From Clostridia bacterium BRH_c25 (lineage in GTDB: Bacteria; Bacillota_A; Clostridia; Lutisporales; Lutisporaceae): a stretch of DNA of 25,933 nt. The number at the start of each line of letters is the position of its first letter. Position 1 is the stretch's first letter. The stretch is taken from contig LOES01000146.1 in NCBI GenBank assembly GCA_001515955.1, positions 1-25,933 of the forward strand, in the 5' to 3' direction. The notes beneath the pieces are model-generated. The model was not told where the DNA came from. It was given only the letters and a program-made list of their open reading frames with translations, and did no database searches. The translations under genes were made by a program, and so were the position numbers. Below are positions 7,177 through 13,498 of this stretch, one piece after another.

Positions 7177-7189
7177 GATTACTGCAAAT
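7177..7189 (+). repeat. 13-base repeat GATTACTGCAAAT, copy 2
   Basis: Identical to 4597-4609. It lies 60 bases upstream of a possible internal promoter before the EIIC gene, a position at which an activator could bind. Confidence 0.5.
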
Positions 7190-7248
7190 GTTTTTCAGCA
7201 GAACTTCATTCATAATTAGTAAGAATATAGCTAAAGAACTCGGTTATG

Positions 7249-7277
7249 TTGCGACAAACAAGGAAGGTCTCTATATA
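7249..7277 (+). promoter_or_regulatory. Possible internal promoter before EIIC gene
   Basis: TTGCGA (7249-7254), a 17-base spacer and TATATA (7272-7277) make a moderate sigma-A-like match in the 157-base EIIB-EIIC gap. It is not strong enough to be sure. Confidence 0.3.
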
Positions 7278-7309
7278 AAAATAAAAAAAAATAAAGGGGG
7301 ATTTAAATC

Positions 7310-8590
7310 ATGCAGGCTATTAATTTTATAGCAACAAGTATTATTGGTAACCCTGGTATTTTGTTTGGTCTAATCGCATTGCTCGGTTTACTTTTGCTAA
7401 AAAAGCCCTTTGAAGAAGTACTTATGGGAGTGGTTAAGACAGTAATCGGATTCATAATCCTTGTAGCAGGCTGTGGCTTGCTGCTGGAGGCTTGCAACCC
7501 AATAACTGCTTGGGTAAACCAGATGCTCGGGGTTCAAGGGGTAATACCACAAAACTGGATTATCATGAGTACAGCAACTAAAGAGTTCGGGAGTCAGGTA
7601 GGCTTGGTCGTACTGGTTGGATTTGTGATTAATCTGCTCCTTGCAAGATTTACAAAGTTGAAATATGTGGCTCTGACCGGTCAGATACTGGTTATCTGGG
7701 CAGCTTTTGCGGTAGGTGTAATAGGTGGTTATGAAGGTGCATCAAACACCCAGATAATTCTGTTTGCCGGGGTATTTTGCGGTGTTTATAACTGGCTGGC
7801 AGTAGCAGTATCCCACCATTTTATGAAGAAAAGCGGAAGGCTGACTGACGAGTGGGGTCTTTATGTAACTGAAATGACAGGGATAGCCTTGACTTGCTGG
7901 CTGGCACCAAAGGTAGGGGATCCCTCCAAGAGATGCGACGAGCTGAAGGTCCCTGTCTGGATGGAGTGGATGAGGGATACCACAGTCAGCATATCTGTAA
8001 TAGCAACAGTAATATGGCTTATCCTGGGTATTATTGTAGGCAAGGAAGGGGTTGCAGCGGTATCAGGGGGAGAGAACTGGATTATATACCTGTTGTTCCT
8101 CGGACTTAAGTTTGGTGCAGGCTTAACAGTTGTTCTCTACGGTGTAAGAATGATGCTTGCTGAAATAGTACCTGCATTTAAAGGTATTTCATCCAAGCTT
8201 ATACCAGGTGCAATTCCAGGTCTGGACTATCCTACTGTATTCCAGTTTGCTCCTACGGCAGTATTTGTAGGCTTTTTATCCAACCTTGCAGGCGGCATTT
8301 TAGCTACAGTTGTGATGGTTGCTTTAAAATGGGATGTCATCATACTTCCTGCAGTTTGGATGAACTTCTGGACAGGAGCTATGCTGGGAGTATTTGCTGA
8401 TGCATACGGAGGAAGAAGGGCGACGGTCATCCTGAACCTGCTGCTTGGTTTCTTATCTCCCTTTGGTTGGGCTCTTGCATATCCTTTATCAGGATTCTTT
8501 GCAACAACCGGCGGAACAGCAGACTATACCGATTCAGCCACAATCGGCCTGATATACGAATGGGTTGTAAAGCTTATATTTGGTAAATAA
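7310..8590 (+). CDS. PTS EIIC component, UlaA/SgaT-like permease
   Basis: The 426-residue integral membrane protein has about eleven hydrophobic segments and the length and layout of the ascorbate-type EIIC family (UlaA/SgaT). It opens with a long hydrophobic stretch and a G-rich helix (GVVKTVIGFIILVAG), and carries AIPGLDYPTVFQFAPTAVF in the C-terminal half; the P-G-L-D-x-P-x-V-F segment is typical of the family. It would form the translocation path, with the cytoplasmic EIIB protein as phosphodonor. The ATG at 7310 has AAAGGGGG eleven bases upstream. The classical ascorbate pathway genes (UlaG-like lactonase, UlaD, UlaE, UlaF) are absent nearby, so the substrate is probably not ascorbate but a related acidic compound. 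Confidence 0.88.
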   Translation: MQAINFIATSIIGNPGILFGLIALLGLLLLKKPFEEVLMGVVKTVIGFIILVAGCGLLLEACNPITAWVNQMLGVQGVIPQNWIIMSTATKEFGSQVGLVVLVGFVINLLLARFTKLKYVALTGQILVIWAAFAVGVIGGYEGASNTQIILFAGVFCGVYNWLAVAVSHHFMKKSGRLTDEWGLYVTEMTGIALTCWLAPKVGDPSKRCDELKVPVWMEWMRDTTVSISVIATVIWLILGIIVGKEGVAAVSGGENWIIYLLFLGLKFGAGLTVVLYGVRMMLAEIVPAFKGISSKLIPGAIPGLDYPTVFQFAPTAVFVGFLSNLAGGILATVVMVALKWDVIILPAVWMNFWTGAMLGVFADAYGGRRATVILNLLLGFLSPFGWALAYPLSGFFATTGGTADYTDSATIGLIYEWVVKLIFGK

Positions 8591-8600
8591 CAAATAAGTA

Positions 8601-8636
8601 TGCAGCAGGTGCAAGCTCGTTCTTGCACCTGCTGCA
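8601..8636 (+). terminator. Intercistronic 15-bp hairpin between EIIC and dehydrogenase genes
   Basis: A perfect 15-bp stem, TGCAGCAGGTGCAAG (8601-8615) with 8622-8636, closes on a 6-base loop. No T run follows (ATAGAAAAGG), so it is probably not an efficient terminator. It more likely stabilises or punctuates the transcript between transporter and enzyme genes. It ends five bases before the next ribosome site. Confidence 0.5.
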
Positions 8637-8654
8637 ATAGAAAAGGTGATTGAT

Positions 8655-9611
8655 TTGGAAGACGTTAAAGTGCTTATAACAGCCCATTCCTTTGGAAGCT
8701 GCGGAAAAGCAGCCTTTGATATTCTCGATGGAGCAAAGGTCAAATACAGTATCATGCATAGGAAGGAAATCTTCAAGGAAGAAGATCTGATAGATGAGGT
8801 GAAATCCTTTGATGCATTAATTGTAGGTGCAGATGTAATAAGCAGAAAAGTAATAGAAAATGCACCAAAACTAAGAATCATATCAAAGCATGGTGTGGGC
8901 TTGGACAACATTGATTTGGAAGCTGCAAAGGAAAGAAATATTGTTGTTGCAGCGGCAATTGGTTCCAATAACATTGCAGTGGCGGAGCTGACAATCTGTT
9001 TGATGCTTGCACTGGCCAGAAGGGTAGCCCTGTGCGACAGGGAAGTAAAAGCCGGGGAATGGAACCGCTACAAGGGAATGGAGTTGATGGGTTCAACTCT
9101 AGGGGTAATAGGAACTGGCAAAATTGGTAAAGAAGTAATTGCCAGAATGAAAAGCTTTGGGATGAATGTACTTGCTTTTGATTTAAATCAGGATAAGGGG
9201 TTTGCCAAGGAATACAATGTAAAATATGTTCCTTTGAATGAACTGCTGGCACAAGCTGATTTCCTTTGTATACACGCACCTCTTACAGACAGCACAAAGT
9301 ACTTGATAAACAAAAGCAATTTAATAAGAATAAAGAGAACTGCCATTCTGATAAATACTGCAAGAGGCGGTATTGTAGATGAGGATGCCCTTTATTCGGC
9401 ATTGATCAATAAAGAAATTGCCGGTGCCGCAATCGATACCTTTGAATATGAACCTCCGGGCAGGAACAGATTGCTGGAGCTGGACAATGTTATAGCAACT
9501 CCACACATTGGAGCATATACCAAAGAGGCGATTGACAAAATGAGCAAGTATTCTGCTGAGGCTATAGCTCAATTTGCGAAGGGTGAGAATATAAAAAATA
9601 AAGTTATTTAA
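8655..9611 (+). CDS. D-2-hydroxyacid dehydrogenase (phosphoglycerate dehydrogenase-like)
   Basis: The product has 318 residues and belongs to the NAD-dependent D-isomer-specific 2-hydroxyacid dehydrogenases. The Rossmann motif is LGVIGTGKIG (G153-G158), with D176 after strand two indicating NAD preference. The catalytic set is complete: R237 in NTARGG, E266 in FEYEP and H284 in TPHIG. There is no ACT domain, so it is not a feedback-regulated serine-biosynthetic enzyme. I choose TTG 8655 because AAAAGGTG lies six bases upstream and the product begins MEDVKVLIT; a GTG at 8646 would add three residues but overlaps that site. It is the first enzyme gene after the transporter and is followed closely by an Ldh_2 dehydrogenase, a pairing that suggests interconversion of hydroxyacid stereoisomers. 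The real substrate is unknown. Confidence 0.88.
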   Translation: MEDVKVLITAHSFGSCGKAAFDILDGAKVKYSIMHRKEIFKEEDLIDEVKSFDALIVGADVISRKVIENAPKLRIISKHGVGLDNIDLEAAKERNIVVAAAIGSNNIAVAELTICLMLALARRVALCDREVKAGEWNRYKGMELMGSTLGVIGTGKIGKEVIARMKSFGMNVLAFDLNQDKGFAKEYNVKYVPLNELLAQADFLCIHAPLTDSTKYLINKSNLIRIKRTAILINTARGGIVDEDALYSALINKEIAGAAIDTFEYEPPGRNRLLELDNVIATPHIGAYTKEAIDKMSKYSAEAIAQFAKGENIKNKVI

Positions 9612-9623
9612 GAAGGTATATCA

Positions 9624-10652
9624 ATGAAAAAAATTGTTTTGAAGGTCTGGGAACTAAAAAACATTATAATAGAAGTATTGATAAAAGCCGGGGTTAAGGC
9701 AGAATATGCCTCTATACTTGCAGATTCATGCTGTGAGGCTGATTTGAGAGGGGTACACTCTCATGGTATAAAGATGCTGCCTGCTTATTTGGAAAGGATA
9801 GAAAAGGGTGGTGTTGTGCCGGAAGCGGAGCCTGAGCTTTCTGAATCCGCCAAGGGAATATATATAGTAGACGGTAAAGGCTGCTTTGGCCAAATAGCTG
9901 CAAGCTGTGCCATGAATCGTATAATTCAGGATGTCAGGCTGGGGCAGATGTCCTGTGCCGTTGTGAAAAATACAAATCACTGTGGAATGCTTGCATATTA
10001 TACGGAGAAAATTGCAGAGGAGTTTGCCGTAGGCTTTATGACCAGCAACACAAATCCTAATGTTGCCGCCTTCGGCGGTGCTGAAAAAGTTCTTGGCACC
10101 AATCCTTTTTCAATTGCTTTTCCAAAGGATGACGGGAATATTGTTATTGATATGGCAACTACTGCTGCTGCAAAGGGTAAGGTATATGAATATGACAAGA
10201 AGGGTGAGGATATACCCTCCGGATGGGCTATAGATAAGGAGGGCAAGGCTACTACAAATCCGAAGGAGGCACTGGAAGGTATTATGCTGGCATTTGGCGG
10301 ACATAAGGGGTATGCGATATCCTTGGCTGTTGAAATACTTTCGGGGGTAATTTCCAATTCAGGGTATTCAAAAAATGTGCTTTCTTTGCACAACTGCCCT
10401 GAAAAAGTGCAGAATGTAGGTTTCTTCATGGCAGCTTTGCCTATAAAGGCTTTTTTAGACAGAGATTTGTATAATGAAAGAATTGACGATCTCTCCAGTA
10501 TCCTTGTGAACAGTAAAAAACAGATAGGTAATGATAGAATTCTTCTACCGGGGCAGATGGAGAATGATAAAAGGAAACTCGGCATTTCAATGGGCCTTGA
10601 AGTAGATGAAGATATTTTAAATGTATTAAGAAAGGGTGTTTTAAATGTTTAA
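9624..10652 (+). CDS. Ldh_2-family (malate/L-lactate/sulfolactate-type) dehydrogenase
   Basis: The 342-residue product belongs to the second, non-classical malate/L-lactate dehydrogenase family, which includes YlbC/AllD-type ureidoglycolate dehydrogenase, the sulfolactate enzyme ComC and the diketogulonate reductase YiaK. Hallmarks are RGVHSHG (residues 42-48), NTNHCGM with H119, GTNPFSIAFP, IDMATT with D176, and GGHKGYA (about 225-231). These enzymes use NAD(P) to oxidise a 2-hydroxy acid or reduce a 2-keto acid. The ATG at 9624 has AAGAAGG seven bases upstream, and the gap to the previous gene is 12 bases. It overlaps the next gene by eight bases, so translation is probably coupled. The exact substrate is not readable; a role opposite the D-2-hydroxyacid enzyme next door is inferred. 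Confidence 0.88.
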   Translation: MKKIVLKVWELKNIIIEVLIKAGVKAEYASILADSCCEADLRGVHSHGIKMLPAYLERIEKGGVVPEAEPELSESAKGIYIVDGKGCFGQIAASCAMNRIIQDVRLGQMSCAVVKNTNHCGMLAYYTEKIAEEFAVGFMTSNTNPNVAAFGGAEKVLGTNPFSIAFPKDDGNIVIDMATTAAAKGKVYEYDKKGEDIPSGWAIDKEGKATTNPKEALEGIMLAFGGHKGYAISLAVEILSGVISNSGYSKNVLSLHNCPEKVQNVGFFMAALPIKAFLDRDLYNERIDDLSSILVNSKKQIGNDRILLPGQMENDKRKLGISMGLEVDEDILNVLRKGVLNV

Positions 10653-11529
10653 ATTAAGAGGCTGCATTCCCCCAATGATTACTCCTTTTGATAAGGATGG
10701 AAGCTTGGATATTCCCGGCCTTGAAAAGCTGGTAGATTATTTGAGCGACAATGTACATGGACTGTTTATCAATGGTTCTTATGGCTGTGGAGCATTGATG
10801 ACTACCGAAGAAAGAAAAAAGGTCACAGAAATTACTTTGAAGACATCCAAAGGCAGAGTAGATGTAATTTCACAGGTTGGAACTACAAACAACAGAGCAT
10901 CTGTTGAACTGGCAAAGCATGCTGCTGCTGCAGGGGTAAAGGCTGTTGCTGCAGTCGGGCCATACTATTTCCACCATAATCAGGACAGTGTGCTGTATTT
11001 CTTTGAAGACCTGGTAAAAGCAGTACCGGACACACCAGTTTATGTATATAACAATCCCAAGTTCCAGGGTTATGAAATGCCGCTGGATTTGATCAGAAAA
11101 CTCAAAGGTGTTGGTATTCATGGAATAAAGGATGCTACCTTCGACATTATGATGCATGCAAACTATCAAAGGGTGTTGGGTACCGACAATTTTGATGTTG
11201 TACTTGGGACTGAAGCAATGTGGCTTGCTGCAAGGGTGTTGGGGACAGAGGCTTTTATTCCCGGCTTGGCAAATGCACTTCCTGAAATTGTAGTTCAGAT
11301 GTTTGATGAGGGCATGGCAGGGGAGTATGAAAAGTGCAAAGAAACGCAATTCAAGGTAAACAAGCTCAGGGATATAATGTATCTCGCAAAATCTACTCAA
11401 CTGGCCATATATGCCATGCTGGAAATCCGCGGAATACTGGAGACATATCCCAGAGCACCTTTTATTCCGGCCAGTGAGCAGGAAAAATCAGCAATAAAAG
11501 AAGAATTGAAAAAACTGAGCGTACTATAA
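10645..11529 (+). CDS. DapA/N-acetylneuraminate-lyase family class I aldolase
   Basis: The 294-residue TIM-barrel protein has the Schiff-base lysine K162 (GIHGIKDAT) and the catalytic tyrosine Y135 (YVYNNP), so it should form a pyruvate-type enamine. Family-wide segments include IPPMITPF at the N-terminus and PYYFHH near 107-111. The usual G-[ST]-T-G-E loop, which positions the keto-acid carboxylate, is replaced by GSYGCG (44-49). That argues against a true lysine-biosynthetic DapA and for a catabolic aldolase or dehydratase that cleaves a 2-keto acid. The start overlaps the previous stop (ATG at 10645 within the last codons), so the two are translationally coupled. The neighbouring 2-hydroxyacid dehydrogenases would make a 2-keto acid for it. 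The substrate is unknown. Confidence 0.87.
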   Translation: MFKLRGCIPPMITPFDKDGSLDIPGLEKLVDYLSDNVHGLFINGSYGCGALMTTEERKKVTEITLKTSKGRVDVISQVGTTNNRASVELAKHAAAAGVKAVAAVGPYYFHHNQDSVLYFFEDLVKAVPDTPVYVYNNPKFQGYEMPLDLIRKLKGVGIHGIKDATFDIMMHANYQRVLGTDNFDVVLGTEAMWLAARVLGTEAFIPGLANALPEIVVQMFDEGMAGEYEKCKETQFKVNKLRDIMYLAKSTQLAIYAMLEIRGILETYPRAPFIPASEQEKSAIKEELKKLSVL

Positions 11530-11546
11530 TAGTATGAACATAATAA

Positions 11547-11629
11547 GGTCTGAAAAGGTAACTGCAGAATTTTCATGAAGTACAAAGCGGGCTTGAGAAT
11601 TAATATACAGCAGCTTATCTTTTTAGACC
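11547..11629 (+). other. Long-range stem in the aldolase-cyclase gap
   Basis: In the 124-base gap, GGTCTGAAAAG (11547-11557) can pair with CTTTTTAGACC (11619-11629) over 11 bp with one G-U pair, enclosing 61 bases. It ends 12 bases before the GGGAGG ribosome site of the next gene. It may be a leader fold or chance; no promoter is convincing here. Confidence 0.3.
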
Positions 11630-11653
11630 AAGCTTTAAATTGGGAGGCTATAT

Positions 11654-12271
11654 ATGAATATCATAGATATTTCTCAAAAGTATAGTTCCAATATGGTGAA
11701 ATATCCGTCTATAAGTCCCCTAGAACATGAATATGTAAGGCATTATGAGAAAGGAAACGGTATGTGCCTGTCTCAGGTAAAGATGCAAATGCATTTGGGT
11801 ACCCATATAGACGCTCCATTTCACTACTGTGAACAGGGAAAGAAAATAAGTGAGCTGGATTTACAGATTTTTTATGGTGACTGCCAGGTAATTGAGATAA
11901 ATGAAAACGCGATAGGAAAAAATGAGTTAATGAATAAAGCTATACAATCACAAAGAGTGCTATTTAAAACTAAGAATTCCCGGTTTATGGACAATAATGA
12001 GTTTGTTGAAGAGTATGTGTATATAGAAAAAAGCGGAGCTGAGTATTTGCTGCAGCAGGGGGTGAAGCTGGTTGGTACGGACTATTTCAGTGTAGACCCT
12101 TACAAAGACATAAATAAAGCTGCTCATAAGATCCTTCTTGGTGCCGGAGCAATATTATTGGAGGGTATTAATCTGTCACCTGTAAATGAAGGCAAATATT
12201 TGATCAGCTGTTTCCCATTGAATATGGAAGGCAGTGAAGGAGCCCCCTGCAGGGCTGTTATAATAAAATAG
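11654..12271 (+). CDS. Cyclase/kynurenine formamidase-fold metal hydrolase
   Basis: The 205-residue product carries the signature HxGTHxDxPxH as HLGTHIDAPFH (H47, H51, D53, H57), which binds a metal in the putative-cyclase family (PF04199 type, related to kynurenine formamidase KynB). Members open amide, lactam, lactone or related bonds; the name cyclase is historical. A conserved C-terminal part is seen in LVGTDYFSVDP and LLEGINLSPV. The start ATG 11654 has GGGAGG eight bases upstream. In this operon a role in opening a lactone or similar ring before or after the dehydrogenase steps would make sense, but that is inference. Family assignment is firm; substrate unknown. Confidence 0.87.
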   Translation: MNIIDISQKYSSNMVKYPSISPLEHEYVRHYEKGNGMCLSQVKMQMHLGTHIDAPFHYCEQGKKISELDLQIFYGDCQVIEINENAIGKNELMNKAIQSQRVLFKTKNSRFMDNNEFVEEYVYIEKSGAEYLLQQGVKLVGTDYFSVDPYKDINKAAHKILLGAGAILLEGINLSPVNEGKYLISCFPLNMEGSEGAPCRAVIIK

Positions 12272-12283
12272 AGGTGTGTAAAA

Positions 12284-13132
12284 ATGAAAGTAGTTGTTAC
12301 CGGAGCTTCAGGACTCTTTGGGGCAGATATTTTAAAGGTTTTCAGCAAAGAAAATACTGTAATGGGACTTATGGGAAGAAAAGACCTTGATTTAGTGAAT
12401 ACAAAGGAAGTAATCAGTTACTTTGATGCTGCGGCACCAAAGCTGATTATTCACAGTGCAGGCTTCAGGCTTGTGGATGATGCGGAACGGAATCCGGATA
12501 TGACTTACAGGATAAACATATTAGGTACGAAAAATATTGCATTGGCAGCAGCAAAACTGGATATTCCAATGGTTTATATAAGCAGCGACTCTGTATTTGA
12601 CGGAGAAACCGCAATACCCTACAATGAGTTTTCAAGAACAAATCCTGTGAATGTTTATGGCTACAGCAAGCTTATGGGTGAGGAGCAGGTAAAGACAGCC
12701 ACAATAAAGTTCTTTATAGTCAGGGTCCCTCTGCTGTTTGGGGCATTAGGCCGCAAAGACAGCAACTATATTTACATTATGAAGAATAAAATGCTGGCCG
12801 GAGAGAAGCTGGAGTATACGACCGATCAGCTGTGCTCTCCCACATATACCAAGGATGCGGCAGCAGCCATTGAGAAGATGGTCAAAACAGATTATTACGG
12901 TACCTATCATATATGCAATGAAGGCATAGCAAGCAGGTACGATTTTTATAAGAAATGTGCGGAGCTGATGGGTCTGGATACAAAGCAGCTGGTGCCAATA
13001 GAGCAAAAGGAGAAGCTTGCCCGGAGACCCAAAAACACAATATTCAACGGACTTGCCTTTCAGAGCACCTTTGGAATAGAGATGAGAAACTGGCAGGCCG
13101 CCTTGAGGGAATGCATTGAAGAAATGAGTTAA
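12284..13132 (+). CDS. RmlD-like extended short-chain dehydrogenase/reductase
   Basis: The 282-residue product has an N-terminal NAD(P) motif TGASGLFG (6-13), a serine-rich strand ISSDSVFDG (99-107), and the catalytic pair Y125 and K129 in YGYSK. The order and the VFDG segment place it near dTDP-4-dehydrorhamnose reductase (RmlD) and related sugar reductases. No other dTDP-rhamnose genes (rmlA, rmlB, rmlC) are near, so a biosynthetic role in rhamnose formation is unlikely. In the PTS operon it more likely reduces or oxidises a sugar-like intermediate. It starts with ATG 12284 after AGAGGTG and follows the hydrolase gene by 12 bases; the HPr gene follows after 12 bases. Family is clear, reaction unknown. 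Confidence 0.8.
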   Translation: MKVVVTGASGLFGADILKVFSKENTVMGLMGRKDLDLVNTKEVISYFDAAAPKLIIHSAGFRLVDDAERNPDMTYRINILGTKNIALAAAKLDIPMVYISSDSVFDGETAIPYNEFSRTNPVNVYGYSKLMGEEQVKTATIKFFIVRVPLLFGALGRKDSNYIYIMKNKMLAGEKLEYTTDQLCSPTYTKDAAAAIEKMVKTDYYGTYHICNEGIASRYDFYKKCAELMGLDTKQLVPIEQKEKLARRPKNTIFNGLAFQSTFGIEMRNWQAALRECIEEMS

Positions 13133-13144
13133 GGAAGTGATTGT

Positions 13145-13408
13145 ATGTATAAAAAACAAGTAATCGTAGCAAACAAAACAGGTTTACATGCACGCCCTGC
13201 TTCGGAATTTGTAAAGCTCGCATCAAGCTTTGAATCCAATATATTTATAAACAATAAAGGAAGGGATATTAACGCGAAGAGTGTAATAGGGGTTTTATCG
13301 GCAGGTGTATGTGCTAATACAGCAATTACAATATTTGCTGAGGGAGCAGATGAGATTGATGCGGTAGAGGCACTTACCCAGCTTATCGAGTCAAAATTCG
13401 GTGAATAA
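13145..13408 (+). CDS. HPr-family phosphocarrier protein
   Basis: The product is 87 residues, the usual HPr size. The phosphohistidine H15 sits in KTGLHARPAS and the regulatory serine S46 in INAKSVIGVLSAG, both at the classical positions, so it could take phosphate from Enzyme I and be a target of HPr kinase. Location at the 3' end of a substrate-specific PTS operon, with no ptsI beside it, suggests a dedicated paralogue rather than the general HPr, although it might be the only copy. The start ATG 13145 has AAGGAAG seven bases upstream. A strong terminator follows, so it is the last gene of the operon. The retained S46 hints that carbon catabolite control can still act through it. Confidence 0.92.
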   Translation: MYKKQVIVANKTGLHARPASEFVKLASSFESNIFINNKGRDINAKSVIGVLSAGVCANTAITIFAEGADEIDAVEALTQLIESKFGE

Positions 13409-13431
13409 GGAGAAAACAAGAGGAAAAGATC

Positions 13432-13489
13432 ATAAGCTGGCGGGGGCTTCTGTTCATTACAGAAGAGCTCCTTCCAAGCTTATTTTTTT
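13432..13489 (+). terminator. Terminator of the PTS operon
   Basis: A two-part stem, ATAAGCT (13432-13438) with AGCTTAT (13477-13483) outside and CTTCTGT (13447-13453) with ACAGAAG (13459-13465) inside, is followed by seven T. It lies between the HPr gene and the convergent pucR-type gene and may serve both. Confidence 0.8.
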
Positions 13490-13498
13490 AATTATTGA

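Noticed and set aside
7188..7331. A 47-codon frame starting ATG at 7188 in the EIIB-EIIC gap and running into the EIIC gene
   Set aside because: No ribosome site precedes it, it overlaps the EIIC start out of frame, and the product matches nothing I recognise.
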